A stretch of DNA of 64,000 nucleotides from Sphingomonas ginsenosidimutans (GCF_002374835.1 NZ_NWVD01000005.1:1-64000); one strand, 5' to 3'. Shown: positions 17,287 to 26,217, counted from the stretch's first letter. Notes: generated by a model not told the origin, from the letters alone. Program-made: numbers and translations.

Positions 17287-17877
17287 TTACGGGATCGGTC
17301 GGCCGGGCAGCGGATCGATCGCCAGAACCAGACGGCGCTCGCCGGTCGCGCCGATCGGCGGCGAGCGGTGGAGAATGGTCGGCGGATCAAGCAACAACCG
17401 CCCCTTGAACACGCCCACCGCCCCGGTCGGCACCTCGCAGATGGCATCGGCGGCATCGGCGCGGCACCATTGGGTGCCCGGTCCGACATAGCTGCACAGC
17501 AGCCGCAGCGTGACGAAGTCGGCGTGGAAGCGGCGGCAGGCATCGGTTTCGATCACTTCCAGCCGCAGCCGCAACCGGTCCTCGCCGGTCAGTGCGGCGT
17601 GGCGTCGCACCAGCAGCCCGATATCCTCGGCGAGCAGCGTGGCGACCGGATCGGCATAGCCCGCGTCGGCAAGCGCGCCATCGACCGGCTCTTCGGCGGC
17701 GAAGTCGAATGACATATCGTCGACCGTGTCGAGATCGAGGGATGCCAGTGCGGCGTGAAGCGGATCGGGCAGCGATCGCCACCAGATGGCCAGCGCGGCA
17801 TCGGGCCGGGCGATGGCGTCGAGCGAAGCGCGATCGTGGCCGAACGCCACGATGTCATCGAGCATGGCGGTGCTCAT
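17287..17877 (-). CDS. DUF1826 domain protein
   Basis: This 196-residue soluble protein matches DUF1826 in length and in features such as [23 protein letters not shown] and the conserved [10 protein letters not shown] stretch (given in two parts). The family has no known activity but is repeatedly found beside COG0523 GTPases in zinc-responsive loci. Its ATG at 17877 overlaps the GTPase stop in ATGA. Confidence 0.75.
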   Translation of the reverse strand: MSTAMLDDIVAFGHDRASLDAIARPDAALAIWWRSLPDPLHAALASLDLDTVDDMSFDFAAEEPVDGALADAGYADPVATLLAEDIGLLVRRHAALTGEDRLRLRLEVIETDACRRFHADFVTLRLLCSYVGPGTQWCRADAADAICEVPTGAVGVFKGRLLLDPPTILHRSPPIGATGERRLVLAIDPLPGRPIP

Positions 17878-19109
17878 TCGGCCGCCTCCAGCCGAGGCTC
17901 GCCCCAGGCCGGGAACGGATCGCGCAGCCCGGCCCACAGCGTCGGGGTGAAAGCGGCGGCGGGCAGGAGGCAGGCGTCGAGCCGCGCGCGGATCCGCGCC
18001 TCGTCCATCCCGATCCCGATGAACACCAGCTCCTGCCGCCGGTCGCCCCAGATCACGTCCCAATGTTTGGCGACGAACTCCTCGAACCGGCCGTCATCGG
18101 GCCATTGGTGCTTGGGGATCGACGCCCACCAGCGCCCCATGCGCGCGGTTTCGGTCTGGCTGCCCGCCACCGCCAGCTCGCCCACCCAGTCGGGCCGCGT
18201 CGCCAGCCAGAAATGCCCCTTGGCGCGCACGACATGGTCGAGGCCGCCTGTCGTCAGGAAGGCGTGGAATTTCGCCGGGTCGAAGGGTGCCCGCGCGCGA
18301 TAGACGAAGCTCTCGATCCCATATTCCTCGGTCTCGGGCTGGTGATGGGCATAGCCGTACAACTCCTTGGCCCAGAGCGGATGGCGCGAGGCCTTCTCCT
18401 CGTCGAACAGTCCGGTGGCGAGGACCAGATCGAGGTCGACGCGGGATTGGTCGGCGGTCACGATGACGGCATCGGCGTTGAGGCTGGCGACCAGCTTCTT
18501 GACCACGGCCAGTTGCTCGGGCGACACCGACGATGCCTTGTTGACGATCACCACATCGGCGAACTCGATCTGTTCGACCAGCAGGCCGACCAGACTGCGC
18601 GTGTCGTCCTCGCCCATCGTCTCGCCGCGATCGGCGAGGAAGTCCTGGCTGGAATAGTCGGCGAGCAGGTTCACCGCATCGACGACCGTCACCATCGTGT
18701 CGAGCCGCGCGACATCGCCCAGCGACACGCCGCCCTCGTCGCGGAACGAGAAGGTGGTGGCGACCGGCAGCGGCTCGGAGATGCCGGTCGATTCGATCAC
18801 CAGATAATCGAATCGTCCGGCCTCGGCGAGCGTGCGCACCTCGGCAAGAAGGTCGTCGCGCAGCGTGCAGCAGATGCAGCCATTGGTCATCTCGACCAGC
18901 GCCTCCTCCGATCGCGATAGTGCCGCCTCTCCGCCGCGCACCAGGTCGGCGTCGATGTTCACCTCCGACATGTCGTTGACGATCACCGCCACCCGCCGCC
19001 CCTCGCGGTTGGCGAGGATGTGATTGAGCAGCGTCGTCTTTCCGGCGCCGAGGAAACCGGACAGCACTGTCACCGGCAGGCGATTATCATGCAGGGAATG
19101 GCTTGCCAT
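17874..19109 (-). CDS. COG0523 GTPase, ZigA-like zinc chaperone
   Basis: This 411-residue GTPase has a Walker [10 protein letters not shown] at residues 18-26. The metal-binding CxCC motif defining COG0523 is at 78-81 (GCICC), and a Walker B/G3 region contains [11 protein letters not shown] CobW C-terminal domain follows with a His-containing loop ([11 protein letters not shown]). COG0523 proteins hand metal, often zinc, to client enzymes under shortage; the ZigA subgroup is Zur-regulated. It heads the operon of five genes and faces the MerC gene across 54 bases that contain a Zur-like site. Confidence 0.88.
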   Translation of the reverse strand: MASHSLHDNRLPVTVLSGFLGAGKTTLLNHILANREGRRVAVIVNDMSEVNIDADLVRGGEAALSRSEEALVEMTNGCICCTLRDDLLAEVRTLAEAGRFDYLVIESTGISEPLPVATTFSFRDEGGVSLGDVARLDTMVTVVDAVNLLADYSSQDFLADRGETMGEDDTRSLVGLLVEQIEFADVVIVNKASSVSPEQLAVVKKLVASLNADAVIVTADQSRVDLDLVLATGLFDEEKASRHPLWAKELYGYAHHQPETEEYGIESFVYRARAPFDPAKFHAFLTTGGLDHVVRAKGHFWLATRPDWVGELAVAGSQTETARMGRWWASIPKHQWPDDGRFEEFVAKHWDVIWGDRRQELVFIGIGMDEARIRARLDACLLPAAAFTPTLWAGLRDPFPAWGEPRLEAAE

Positions 19110-19125
19110 GTCTGTTATCCAATGA

Positions 19126-19143
19126 GATACGTTACAACATTAC
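19126..19143. promoter_or_regulatory. Candidate Zur operator between divergent zinc operons
   Basis: GATACGTTACAACATTAC is an imperfect palindrome centred on GTTACAAC. Its left half GATACGTTACA matches GAAACGTTATA of the box at 8817-8839 at 9 of 11 bases. It lies between the COG0523 operon (start 19109) and the MerC operon (start 19164), where one site could control both. The right half is poorly conserved, so this is a moderate call. Confidence 0.45.
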
Positions 19144-19163
19144 ATAGTCATGAGTTTCAGCCG

Positions 19164-19598
19164 ATGTCCAGTAGCTCTCCGATCACGGGCGATCGCCCGC
19201 CCCGCTGGCTCGACGGGGTAGCGGTGACCGCATCGGTCCTGTGTCTGATCCACTGCCTCGTCCTGCCCGCAATCCTGGTGGCGTTGCCGGTGCTGGCGAC
19301 CATGTTGGCGGTGCCCGAGAGCTTCCATGCCGTCGCCTTCGCACTCGCGCTGCCGACCAGCGTGCTGGCGATGACGCTCGGCCATCGGCGTCATGGCTTG
19401 CGGTGGCCGTTGGTTGCCGCCGCGATCGGACTGACGCAGCTCGGCATCGGCGCGTTCGCGGTCGACTCGGAAACGGTGGAGCGCGCGGTCAGCAGCGTGG
19501 GTGCGGTCCTGCTGGCGGTGGCCCATGTCGGCAACTGGCGTGCCCTGTCGCACCGGGCGCCCGCGCGTCCCACCTGTTCGATGGAGGAGCAGGCATGA
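19164..19598 (+). CDS. MerC-domain membrane protein
   Basis: This 144-residue protein has four hydrophobic helices and the MerC-like metal motif CLIHCLVLPA in the first helix. MerC proteins were first described as mercury transporters, but chromosomal homologues beside COG0523 and Fur-type genes are often linked to zinc. The ATG at 19164 gives the family start; the stop overlaps the next start in ATGA. It is the first gene of the MerC-GTPase-Zur unit. Confidence 0.78.
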   Translation: MSSSSPITGDRPPRWLDGVAVTASVLCLIHCLVLPAILVALPVLATMLAVPESFHAVAFALALPTSVLAMTLGHRRHGLRWPLVAAAIGLTQLGIGAFAVDSETVERAVSSVGAVLLAVAHVGNWRALSHRAPARPTCSMEEQA

Positions 19599-20692
19599 GC
19601 GGCCTTCTGACGGGGGCGGGTGGGCGCATCCCCGCATCGGTGCTGACCGGTTTCCTCGGCAGCGGCAAGACGACCGTTCTCAACCATCTCGTCCGCTCGC
19701 CGGGCATGGCGCGGGCACTGGTGATCATTAACGAATTCGGGGCGGTCGGGCTGGATCATGACCTGGTCGCCCGCTCGAACGACGATCTGGTGGTCGAGAT
19801 GATAGGCGGATGCCTGTGCTGCACCATCCGCGGCGATCTGTCGCGAACGCTGCGTGAAGCACCGTGGCGGTTCGCCCGGGATGGGCAGTGCTGGTTCGAC
19901 CGGGTGGTGATCGAGACGACCGGGCTGGCCGATCCGGCGCCGATCCTCCACACCCTGATGACCGATCCGCACCTCGAGGCGCTCTACCGGCTCGATGCGG
20001 TGATCGCGACGGTGGATGCCGCGACCGGGATGGCAACGTTCGATACGCAGTCGGAAGCGGTAAAGCAGGCGGCGGTCGCCGACCGTCTGCTGCTGACGAA
20101 GACCGATCTGGTCGACGAGACAGTGCAGCGCGCGATCCGGGTCCGGTTGGCGGCGCTCAACCCGGCCGCGCCGGTCATCACGGTGACCGACGGTGCGGTT
20201 GACCCGTCGCTGCTGTTCGGCGTCGGGTTATGGGACCCCGCCAGCAAGAGCGACGATGTGCGCCGCTGGCTGGCGGAGGAAGCGCATCACGGCGGAAATC
20301 ACCACCACCATCATCATGACGTGAACCGGCACGACGACGGCATCCGCGCGACCTGCCTGACCTTCGACACGCCGCTCGACCCGATGGCGTTCGAGCGGTG
20401 GCTGGGACTGCTCACGATGTTCAGGGGCGCCGACCTGTTGCGGGTGAAGGGGATCGTGAACCTGGCGGGCCACGACGCACCCGTGATCGTCCACGGCGTG
20501 CAGCATGTCTTCCATCCGCCGGTCGAACTGGAGCGGTGGCCATCGGAGGACCGGCGCACGCGGATGGTGTTCATCACCCGCCGGATCGATCCCGAGGAAC
20601 TGCGCGGCACGCTGGCGCTGATGACGCTAGGGCTGAGCGACGTTCAGTTGGAGGGGCTGGTCGAGCGCGTCGCTGCGGACCTGCCGGCATGA
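19595..20692 (+). CDS. Second COG0523/CobW-family GTPase
   Basis: This 365-residue metallochaperone GTPase has Walker A GFLGSGKTT at residues 19-27 and CxCC at 73-76 (GCLCC). The metal-binding histidine run HHHHHH plus neighbouring His lies at about residues 230-245, and a CobW C-terminal domain follows. It differs from the divergent COG0523 gene in sequence and in the long His loop, so the two are paralogues with perhaps different clients. It is coupled to MerC upstream and to the Zur-type gene downstream by ATGA overlaps. Confidence 0.88.
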   Translation: MSGLLTGAGGRIPASVLTGFLGSGKTTVLNHLVRSPGMARALVIINEFGAVGLDHDLVARSNDDLVVEMIGGCLCCTIRGDLSRTLREAPWRFARDGQCWFDRVVIETTGLADPAPILHTLMTDPHLEALYRLDAVIATVDAATGMATFDTQSEAVKQAAVADRLLLTKTDLVDETVQRAIRVRLAALNPAAPVITVTDGAVDPSLLFGVGLWDPASKSDDVRRWLAEEAHHGGNHHHHHHDVNRHDDGIRATCLTFDTPLDPMAFERWLGLLTMFRGADLLRVKGIVNLAGHDAPVIVHGVQHVFHPPVELERWPSEDRRTRMVFITRRIDPEELRGTLALMTLGLSDVQLEGLVERVAADLPA

Positions 20693-21096
20693 TCCATCAG
20701 GTCGCCGCTTTCCCCCGTCGTCGTGCAGGTGAGATCGACGAACTGATCTGCACGATTCTCGCCGGGGAGTCTCGTCCGCTCAGTGCCTATGACCTTGCCG
20801 GGTAGGCCAGCAAGAACGGACGACGTGTCGTCGCCGCCCAAGTGTATCGCACCCTTGCGCGATTGGTGGGGCAGGGCCGCGTGCTGCGTATCGAGATGCT
20901 GGGCGCCTATGTCACGCGACCGCCCACAGCTGACCTGTGCCTCGTCTGTCTGGAATGCCACGCCGTGCAGTTGATCGAAAACCCGGCGCTGCGCGTGATT
21001 TACACCGATGCGATCGGACGCCGGTTCCGACTGGCTGCGACCCCGGTGGAGGCGGGCGGCCTGTGCGCGACATGCGCCGATGCTGCGTCGGTATAG
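20689..21096 (+). pseudogene. Fur/Zur-family regulator interrupted by an in-frame amber codon
   Basis: Read from the ATG at 20689, the frame encodes a 135-codon Fur-family protein with zinc-site pairs CLVCLEC and CATCAD and the helix VYRTLARLVGQGRV. Codon 39 (20803-20805) is TAG, directly after AYDLAG, and the same frame continues as SKNGRRVVAAQVYR to a normal stop at 21096. A single substitution would restore the gene. The ATG overlaps the GTPase stop, as in an intact operon. Unless the codon is a sequencing error or is suppressed, only a short N-terminal peptide or a headless product is made. Confidence 0.8.
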
Positions 21097-21212
21097 CCCC
21101 AAGGAAACGCTGGCGATCGCCGCGACGGTGCTCGCCCATGCCGGAGTTCGGCGCGCCCGACCTTTTCCTCCCGCCAGGCGGGATGCCCTCTCAAGAACAA
21201 GGATCAACAGGA

Positions 21213-21677
21213 ATGTTCACCGAAGATATGGTCCACAAAGCGTTGCAGACCTGGTGCGACAATGTGGTCGCGGTCGGCAAGGCCCATTCCGATGGCGGCG
21301 ATCCGCGTGCTGTCGCGACGAAGGTGCTGACCGACAATTACGACTATGACAATGGCAAGGTGCTATTCAAACCGACCCTGACCTTCGGCACCCGGACCTA
21401 CCGGCCGACGAAGGATGGCGCGCTGGCCTATTTCGTCGGCGGAAGCGACGAATTTCCCGATGACAAGGGCTTCAAGCTGAAGCCCTGGGTGAAGGTATGG
21501 TACAGCAAGGAGGATTTCATCCTGCACGGCGATCTTGCGATCGTGCAATGCAACGTGCATTTCATCGGTCAGGACGACAGCCACATCTTCGTCAACAAGA
21601 GCTTCGTGTTCAAGGAATGTGAGGACGGCAAGGTGCGAATCATCCTTCATCAGTCGTCATTGCCGTATCAGCCCTGA
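21213..21677 (+). CDS. SnoaL/NTF2-like small protein
   Basis: This 154-residue soluble protein has a cone-shaped NTF2-like composition: an N-terminal helix (MVHKALQTWCDNVVAV), many aromatic strand residues (YRPTKDGALAYF, KPWVKVWY) and a C-terminal pair of strands (KVRIILHQSSLPYQP). Database relatives have, as I recall, sometimes carried the label phosphoribosyl-AMP cyclohydrolase, which the sequence does not support. The ATG at 21213 follows CAGGA. No reaction can be assigned. It lies 116 bases after the Zur-type gene. Confidence 0.7.
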   Translation: MFTEDMVHKALQTWCDNVVAVGKAHSDGGDPRAVATKVLTDNYDYDNGKVLFKPTLTFGTRTYRPTKDGALAYFVGGSDEFPDDKGFKLKPWVKVWYSKEDFILHGDLAIVQCNVHFIGQDDSHIFVNKSFVFKECEDGKVRIILHQSSLPYQP

Positions 21678-21899
21678 TCGCTGGACCTTGACCCGCTCGG
21701 CAGCAGGCGCTGGCGGGTGGGGTCGTCCATCGTGATCTCCCCTTCGGGTGCCTCGGTCGCAGGGTTGATGACGGTGAACGGGTCCGTACCGTTCGGGCGC
21801 CGCCCACGCTCCGCCGATGCGGATAAGCTCTCGCCCGATCGCCCCTCCCGGTCCGAAACCGCTTTAACGATGGCAGATATAACGGACCAGGTAGGATAC

Positions 21900-22778
21900 T
21901 CAGGCGCTGGCGCTGTGATGCCCTGCGTGAACGGGTAGATGACGGGCAAGGAAGTCGAGCATCGCGGCGTTGAATGCGTCGTTGCGGTCGCCTGCGATCA
22001 TATGGCCCGCTCCCGCGACGTTGGCCACTTCCGCCCATGGAAGCAAGGCGCGGAACGCCGCGACGCTCTGGTCCGACACGATGTCGCTGCTCAGTCCGCG
22101 GATCAGCATCACGGGAAAGGGTGTATCGGCGGCGATCCGGTCGGCCGACGCCCGCACCGTTGCGTGATGCACGGCGGGAGCGGTGCCGATGATCTTCGGA
22201 TCCCAATGCCAGCGCAGGCGACCATCGGGATGCTCACGCAGATTGCGCCGTAGCCCGCCCGGGTCGCGTGGTCGGGGACGATGCGGATTGTAGGATGCAA
22301 CCGCGTCGACCGCCTCGTCCAGCGTCGCGAATCCGTCGGGGTGTTGCCGCATGAACGTGGTGATCCGCTCTATGCCGGCCGGCTCCGGATGCGGTGTGAT
22401 GTCGACCAGGACCAGCGCATCGACGTCCAGCCCCTGCGCCACCGCATGGAGTGCGGTCGCTCCTCCAAGCGAAGCGCCGACCAGCGCCAGAGGGTGCGTG
22501 TCGCCTACGACCGCCCGCAGATCGGAGGCGCGATGGTCGAGGAGATAGTCGCCTTCGGGCGACCACATGCTGTCGCCGTGGCCACGGGCGTCGAAGTTGA
22601 GGACGCGATAGCCATCGGCGATCAGCGCGCGCATGGCGCCGGACCAGCTGTGCCGCGTCTGTCCGCCACCATGGAGCAGGACGACCGTGGGTGCGTTCGC
22701 CGGGCCGCCCTCGTCGAGCGCGATCGTCAGCCCGTCCGGCGTGCGGACGTGCCGTTGGTGTATCGCCTCAGCCGACAT
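21900..22778 (-). CDS. Alpha/beta hydrolase
   Basis: This 292-residue alpha/beta hydrolase has the oxyanion segment LLHGGGQTRHSW near residue 38. The nucleophile elbow GASLGG (Ser at about residue 103) and the catalytic His in GAGHMIAGDR near the end are both visible. The ATG at 22778 lies within the last codons of the GFA gene, so the two form one unit. Such enzymes cleave esters or lactones; the substrate is unknown. Its promoter carries the palindrome shared by the catabolic genes, suggesting a role in that pathway. Confidence 0.82.
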   Translation of the reverse strand: MSAEAIHQRHVRTPDGLTIALDEGGPANAPTVVLLHGGGQTRHSWSGAMRALIADGYRVLNFDARGHGDSMWSPEGDYLLDHRASDLRAVVGDTHPLALVGASLGGATALHAVAQGLDVDALVLVDITPHPEPAGIERITTFMRQHPDGFATLDEAVDAVASYNPHRPRPRDPGGLRRNLREHPDGRLRWHWDPKIIGTAPAVHHATVRASADRIAADTPFPVMLIRGLSSDIVSDQSVAAFRALLPWAEVANVAGAGHMIAGDRNDAFNAAMLDFLARHLPVHAGHHSASA

Positions 22779-23184
22779 CGCGCGCGAAGCTCGGTACATT
22801 GGCAGGAACCTCGACCCAGGGGAGCTTGGATTGTGTCCAGACGTGGAGCGTGGGGGCAAAGTTACCGGCCTGGTCGGCTGTTCCGGCCTTGATCGCAACG
22901 ATCGCCGGGTTGGCGGTGATGACGGACTGGATCGGCGATCCGCATTCACCGCAAAACTGGCGCAGGACCGGCTGGCCGCTTGAAGTCATCTTGTCTTCGA
23001 ACGTCTTGATCGGACCTTCGATCGCGACGTCCCGCGCCTTGGCGACGATGTTCACCGAGAAGGCCGCACCCGATTGGGCACGGCAATTGGTGCAGTGGCA
23101 GGCCGCGACGGCGAGCGGCGCGCCGTTGATCCGCCACGATACGGCGCCGCAGTTGCACCTGCCCGTCGCGTCATCGCCTGTCAT
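22768..23184 (-). CDS. GFA (glutathione-dependent formaldehyde-activating type) domain protein
   Basis: This 138-residue protein has the three zinc-binding cysteine pairs of the GFA family (RCNCGAVSW, CHCTNCRAQSG, FCGECGSP). Despite the family name, most members have no shown link to formaldehyde. The ATG at 23184 is 55 bases downstream of palindrome 23239-23257. It is the first gene of a two-gene unit with the hydrolase. Confidence 0.85.
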   Translation of the reverse strand: MTGDDATGRCNCGAVSWRINGAPLAVAACHCTNCRAQSGAAFSVNIVAKARDVAIEGPIKTFEDKMTSSGQPVLRQFCGECGSPIQSVITANPAIVAIKAGTADQAGNFAPTLHVWTQSKLPWVEVPANVPSFARDVG

Positions 23185-23238
23185 GATCCTCTCCTCTTTC
23201 GGGATTGCCCAAGGGCTTCCTTCTGCCCGCAATCTGCA

Positions 23239-23257
23239 ATTCTAACAACAATAGATA
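23239..23257. promoter_or_regulatory. Shared 19-bp palindrome, site A
   Basis: On the minus strand the site reads TATCTATTGTTGTTAGAAT. It has the CTA-N7-TAG core common to five promoters of the catabolic region. It is 55 bases before the GFA gene and about 200 bases before the TetR gene at 23456. Confidence 0.65.
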
Positions 23258-23455
23258 TGTGTGGAAACGACGACAGTGGACGTGCTGTCGTGCACGCGGG
23301 GCTGCATCAGGGCCCTTCCGCGCCCACCCGCCGGGCAGGGGTTCGCCGCCGCAGGAACGGGGCCACGCCGGTCCGCGACGTAACGGCGGCGAGTTCTATG
23401 TCGATTGCGTCGGTCGGCATCGCATGACACGTCCAGGGTGGAGGAGATACTTTAC

Positions 23456-24088
23456 GTGCCAAGACCGACCAACCCGATGATCTCGCGCCGCGGTGCGGCC
23501 CAAGCAGCGCTCGCGGTGATCGACGAACATGGTTTGGACGGATTTAGTATGGCGCTGGTCGCCAAACGACTGGGCGTCAAGCCGCCGTCGCTTTATCACC
23601 ATTTCCGCGATCGACGGGAGCTGTTGGCGGAGGTGGCGTTGCTGCTGCTCGACCCGGGTATGTTCGAACTGAAGGAGGTCGACTGGGCCGAGCGATTGAT
23701 CGAATTGTGTCGGAAGACCCGCCGATCGTTGCTGACGCATCCCAAGGCTGCCTCGCTGATCCTGCATTTCTTCCCGCGGCATCTGCTGCTGGATGAATAT
23801 GACCGGGCAGTCCGTGAAGATCCGCTCGCCGCGGAACTGCATTTGGCGGTGATCGAGGGCACGGAGAAAATCACCTTCGGTTCGGCATTGTTCGAGGCGT
23901 TTTCCCGATCGACCGATGTACCGTCGTTTCCACCGGTGGATGCGGCAATTCACCCCACGCTCACCACCTCGTTGGCGGCGAACCCGTTCGGTGACGAGGA
24001 ACTGTTCGTCGAGACCCTCCGGATGTTCCTTGCCGGTGCGAAGATGCGGGCAGAGGCGAAAAGCTGGGGCACGCGGCTGGCGATCTAG
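23456..24088 (+). CDS. TetR/AcrR-family regulator (first of two)
   Basis: This 210-residue TetR regulator has its helix-turn-helix at about residues 15-55, with recognition helix PPSLYHHFRDRRELLAEVA. A C-terminal ligand domain with FFPRHLLL follows. The GTG at 23456 is chosen for the ribosome site GAGGAGA eight bases upstream. It is clearly related to the regulator at 34963-35646, with near-identical recognition helices, so both may bind the same palindrome. Its stop codon overlaps the stop of the convergent molybdopterin gene (CTAG). Confidence 0.85.
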   Translation: MPRPTNPMISRRGAAQAALAVIDEHGLDGFSMALVAKRLGVKPPSLYHHFRDRRELLAEVALLLLDPGMFELKEVDWAERLIELCRKTRRSLLTHPKAASLILHFFPRHLLLDEYDRAVREDPLAAELHLAVIEGTEKITFGSALFEAFSRSTDVPSFPPVDAAIHPTLTTSLAANPFGDEELFVETLRMFLAGAKMRAEAKSWGTRLAI

Positions 24089-26217
24089 TCGGCGCGTTCC
24101 AGCCGGATCGGGATGGCCGACAGCCGGGGCATGGCGTTGATCGCCTGGACGGCGCGGTCACGTGCCACCAGGCGGCTGGTGGAGGCGCCGTCGACCAGCG
24201 GATCGGTCGCATCTGGCAGGTTGCCCCAGCCATGCGACATCGACACGACGCCGGGGCGGACCGCGGCGTCGATCCGCACCTCTGCGATGATCGCGTCATG
24301 TTCGGCGATCACCCGAACCAGGTCGCCGCCGGCGACACCGAGCGACCCGGCATCCGCCGGCCCGATCCACGCGGGATTGCGCGGAAAGCGCTTGCGCGTG
24401 CCGGCGAGGTCCCGGCCGAAACTGTTCATCGTCTCGCGCTCGCGACGAGCGACGAGCAGATGCGTCGCCGGTCTGCCGCCGACGGTGCGTGGAGCGGCGA
24501 TGTCGGCGCGGCACCGATGCACTTCATCGATGACGTCCGGGGGCGCAATCGTCAGCCGGTCGCGCCGGCCGTCGCGCGCGGGCTGGACTAACGGAGCCGG
24601 GCGGTCGAACACCGCGCCTGACGGGTGCTCTTTCACGACCGACAGCGGCACGGTCGATCCGCCCGCGAGCCGATCCAGCAAGGCATCGCTGGTGGGTGTC
24701 ACCTGCATGTCGAGCGGGCCGGCAAGGTCGAGTGTTACGCCAAGGCGTTGCGCAAGTGCGTAGTAGACCAGCCAGTCGTCCACCACGTCGGCGTCCGCCG
24801 GCGGCTCTACCAACGCAGGAGTATATTGCGCGAACGGCAGCTCGAGGCCGAGCGTTTCGAGGAACTGGGTGTGGTCGGGGCGTTCGAATGGCTGCTTCAC
24901 CGCGAAGACGACGTCGGCGAGCCTGGCGGTTTCCGACCAGACGACGTCGCTCGTCACCAGCAGATCGAGCGCGCCGAGCGCCGCCACCGCATGACGCTGG
25001 TCGGGCAGGGCATTGGCCGGGTTGGCGCCGACGCAGAACAGCGCACGGATTGCGCCGGGCGCATCGCTCAGGATTTCGTCAGCGAGCGTCGCCGTCATCA
25101 TCTGGCCGAACATGGTGCCATAGCCGGTGAGGCCGCGATGCCCGGTTTCCCATTCGCGGCGCGCGGGGCGGACCTCGGCACGGACCGGACGATCCGGGTT
25201 GAGGACGGGACGGCGCGGGGCCGGCTCGCCGGCGCGCAATACGCGGCCGCAGACGACGTTGAGCGTCTCGATCAGATGTTCGGCGAGGTTGGAGTGATCG
25301 GCCATGTTCGGGCCGGTGCCACCACCGGCGCACCCGCGGCGTCCGTCGCGTGCGAACATCGTCGCGGCGTGAAGCAACTGCCCGGACCGTATGCCGGCGC
25401 GCGCCTCTACCAGCGCGGGGTCGAAGGCGGCCACCGCACGCGCGAGGTCGTCCAATCCCGCGACATGCGCGGCGCAGAAGGGCGCATCATGCCAGCCCTC
25501 GCGCAGGATGATGTTGAGCAGGGCGGCGAAGATTGCCGCATCGTGTCCGGGTAGCGGCTGCAGGAACAGATCGGCGTTCTCCGCCGTCTGCGTGCGCACC
25601 GGATCGATCACGATCAGCTTCAGGCCCGCGCGGCGCGCCTCCTTGATCTGCTTGACCGGGTCGTAGGCGGGCAGGTTGCCCGACCAACCCGACATGGACA
25701 CCATCGGGTTGACGCCCGACAGCAGCCAAACGTCCGCGCCCTTCAGCGGCTGGCGACCGGCGAGCCAACTGCCCATACGCCCGATCGTCACCCATTTGGC
25801 CGACTGGTCGATCGTCATCGAGGTGAACAGCGAGGGGGAGCCGAGCACGCGCAGGAAATCGATCGCCAGCGGGCGGTATATCACGTTGCACGTCGCCTGC
25901 GTGCCGACATAGGCTGCGACCGCCCGTGGACCGTGCCGGGCGACGATCGGGCGCAGACGATCGGCGACGAGATCGATCGCGTCATCGAAGCAGATCGGTT
26001 CGTGTGTGCCGTCCGAACGACGGCGCTGATGGCGCAGCAGTCGCTTGGGTCCGTAGTGGAACTCGGGCGAGGCGAGGCCCTTGCTGCACGCAAAGCCGCG
26101 GGTCAGCGGATTGTCCTTGTCGCCGCGCACCTTGACGACGCGCCCGTCCTCGATGGTCGCCACCAGCCCGCACATGCCCTGGCAGATCCGACAGAAGGTG
26201 CGGGTTTCGGTTGTCAT
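24085..26217 (-). CDS. Molybdopterin-dependent oxidoreductase with one [4Fe-4S] cluster
   Basis: This 710-residue cytoplasmic enzyme belongs to the DMSO-reductase superfamily. The N-terminal cluster ligands are Cys9, Cys12, Cys16 and Cys44 (FCRICQGMC and FACSKG). Molybdopterin-binding domains fill the rest, ending in a C-terminal molydop-binding barrel (SMSHGWGNLPDATDP). No Tat signal and no electron-transfer subunits are encoded nearby. It is the last gene of the ligase-P450-DUF35-thiolase unit and shares one base with the thiolase stop. Its electron partner and reaction are unknown; formate dehydrogenase-like labels would be guesses. Confidence 0.8.
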   Translation of the reverse strand: MTTETRTFCRICQGMCGLVATIEDGRVVKVRGDKDNPLTRGFACSKGLASPEFHYGPKRLLRHQRRRSDGTHEPICFDDAIDLVADRLRPIVARHGPRAVAAYVGTQATCNVIYRPLAIDFLRVLGSPSLFTSMTIDQSAKWVTIGRMGSWLAGRQPLKGADVWLLSGVNPMVSMSGWSGNLPAYDPVKQIKEARRAGLKLIVIDPVRTQTAENADLFLQPLPGHDAAIFAALLNIILREGWHDAPFCAAHVAGLDDLARAVAAFDPALVEARAGIRSGQLLHAATMFARDGRRGCAGGGTGPNMADHSNLAEHLIETLNVVCGRVLRAGEPAPRRPVLNPDRPVRAEVRPARREWETGHRGLTGYGTMFGQMMTATLADEILSDAPGAIRALFCVGANPANALPDQRHAVAALGALDLLVTSDVVWSETARLADVVFAVKQPFERPDHTQFLETLGLELPFAQYTPALVEPPADADVVDDWLVYYALAQRLGVTLDLAGPLDMQVTPTSDALLDRLAGGSTVPLSVVKEHPSGAVFDRPAPLVQPARDGRRDRLTIAPPDVIDEVHRCRADIAAPRTVGGRPATHLLVARRERETMNSFGRDLAGTRKRFPRNPAWIGPADAGSLGVAGGDLVRVIAEHDAIIAEVRIDAAVRPGVVSMSHGWGNLPDATDPLVDGASTSRLVARDRAVQAINAMPRLSAIPIRLERAD

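Noticed and set aside
17592..18920. A 442-codon plus-strand frame across the COG0523 gene
   Set aside because: It lies opposite a gene with Walker A and CxCC motifs and shows no domain of its own.
20803..20805. Reading the amber codon as pyrrolysine or as programmed readthrough
   Set aside because: Nothing in the window points to amber recoding, and the Fur family has no such known case; a plain nonsense mutation is simpler.
21668..21949. Minus-strand 93-codon frame downstream of the hydrolase
   Set aside because: No family resemblance, weak start; the segment reads as intergenic.
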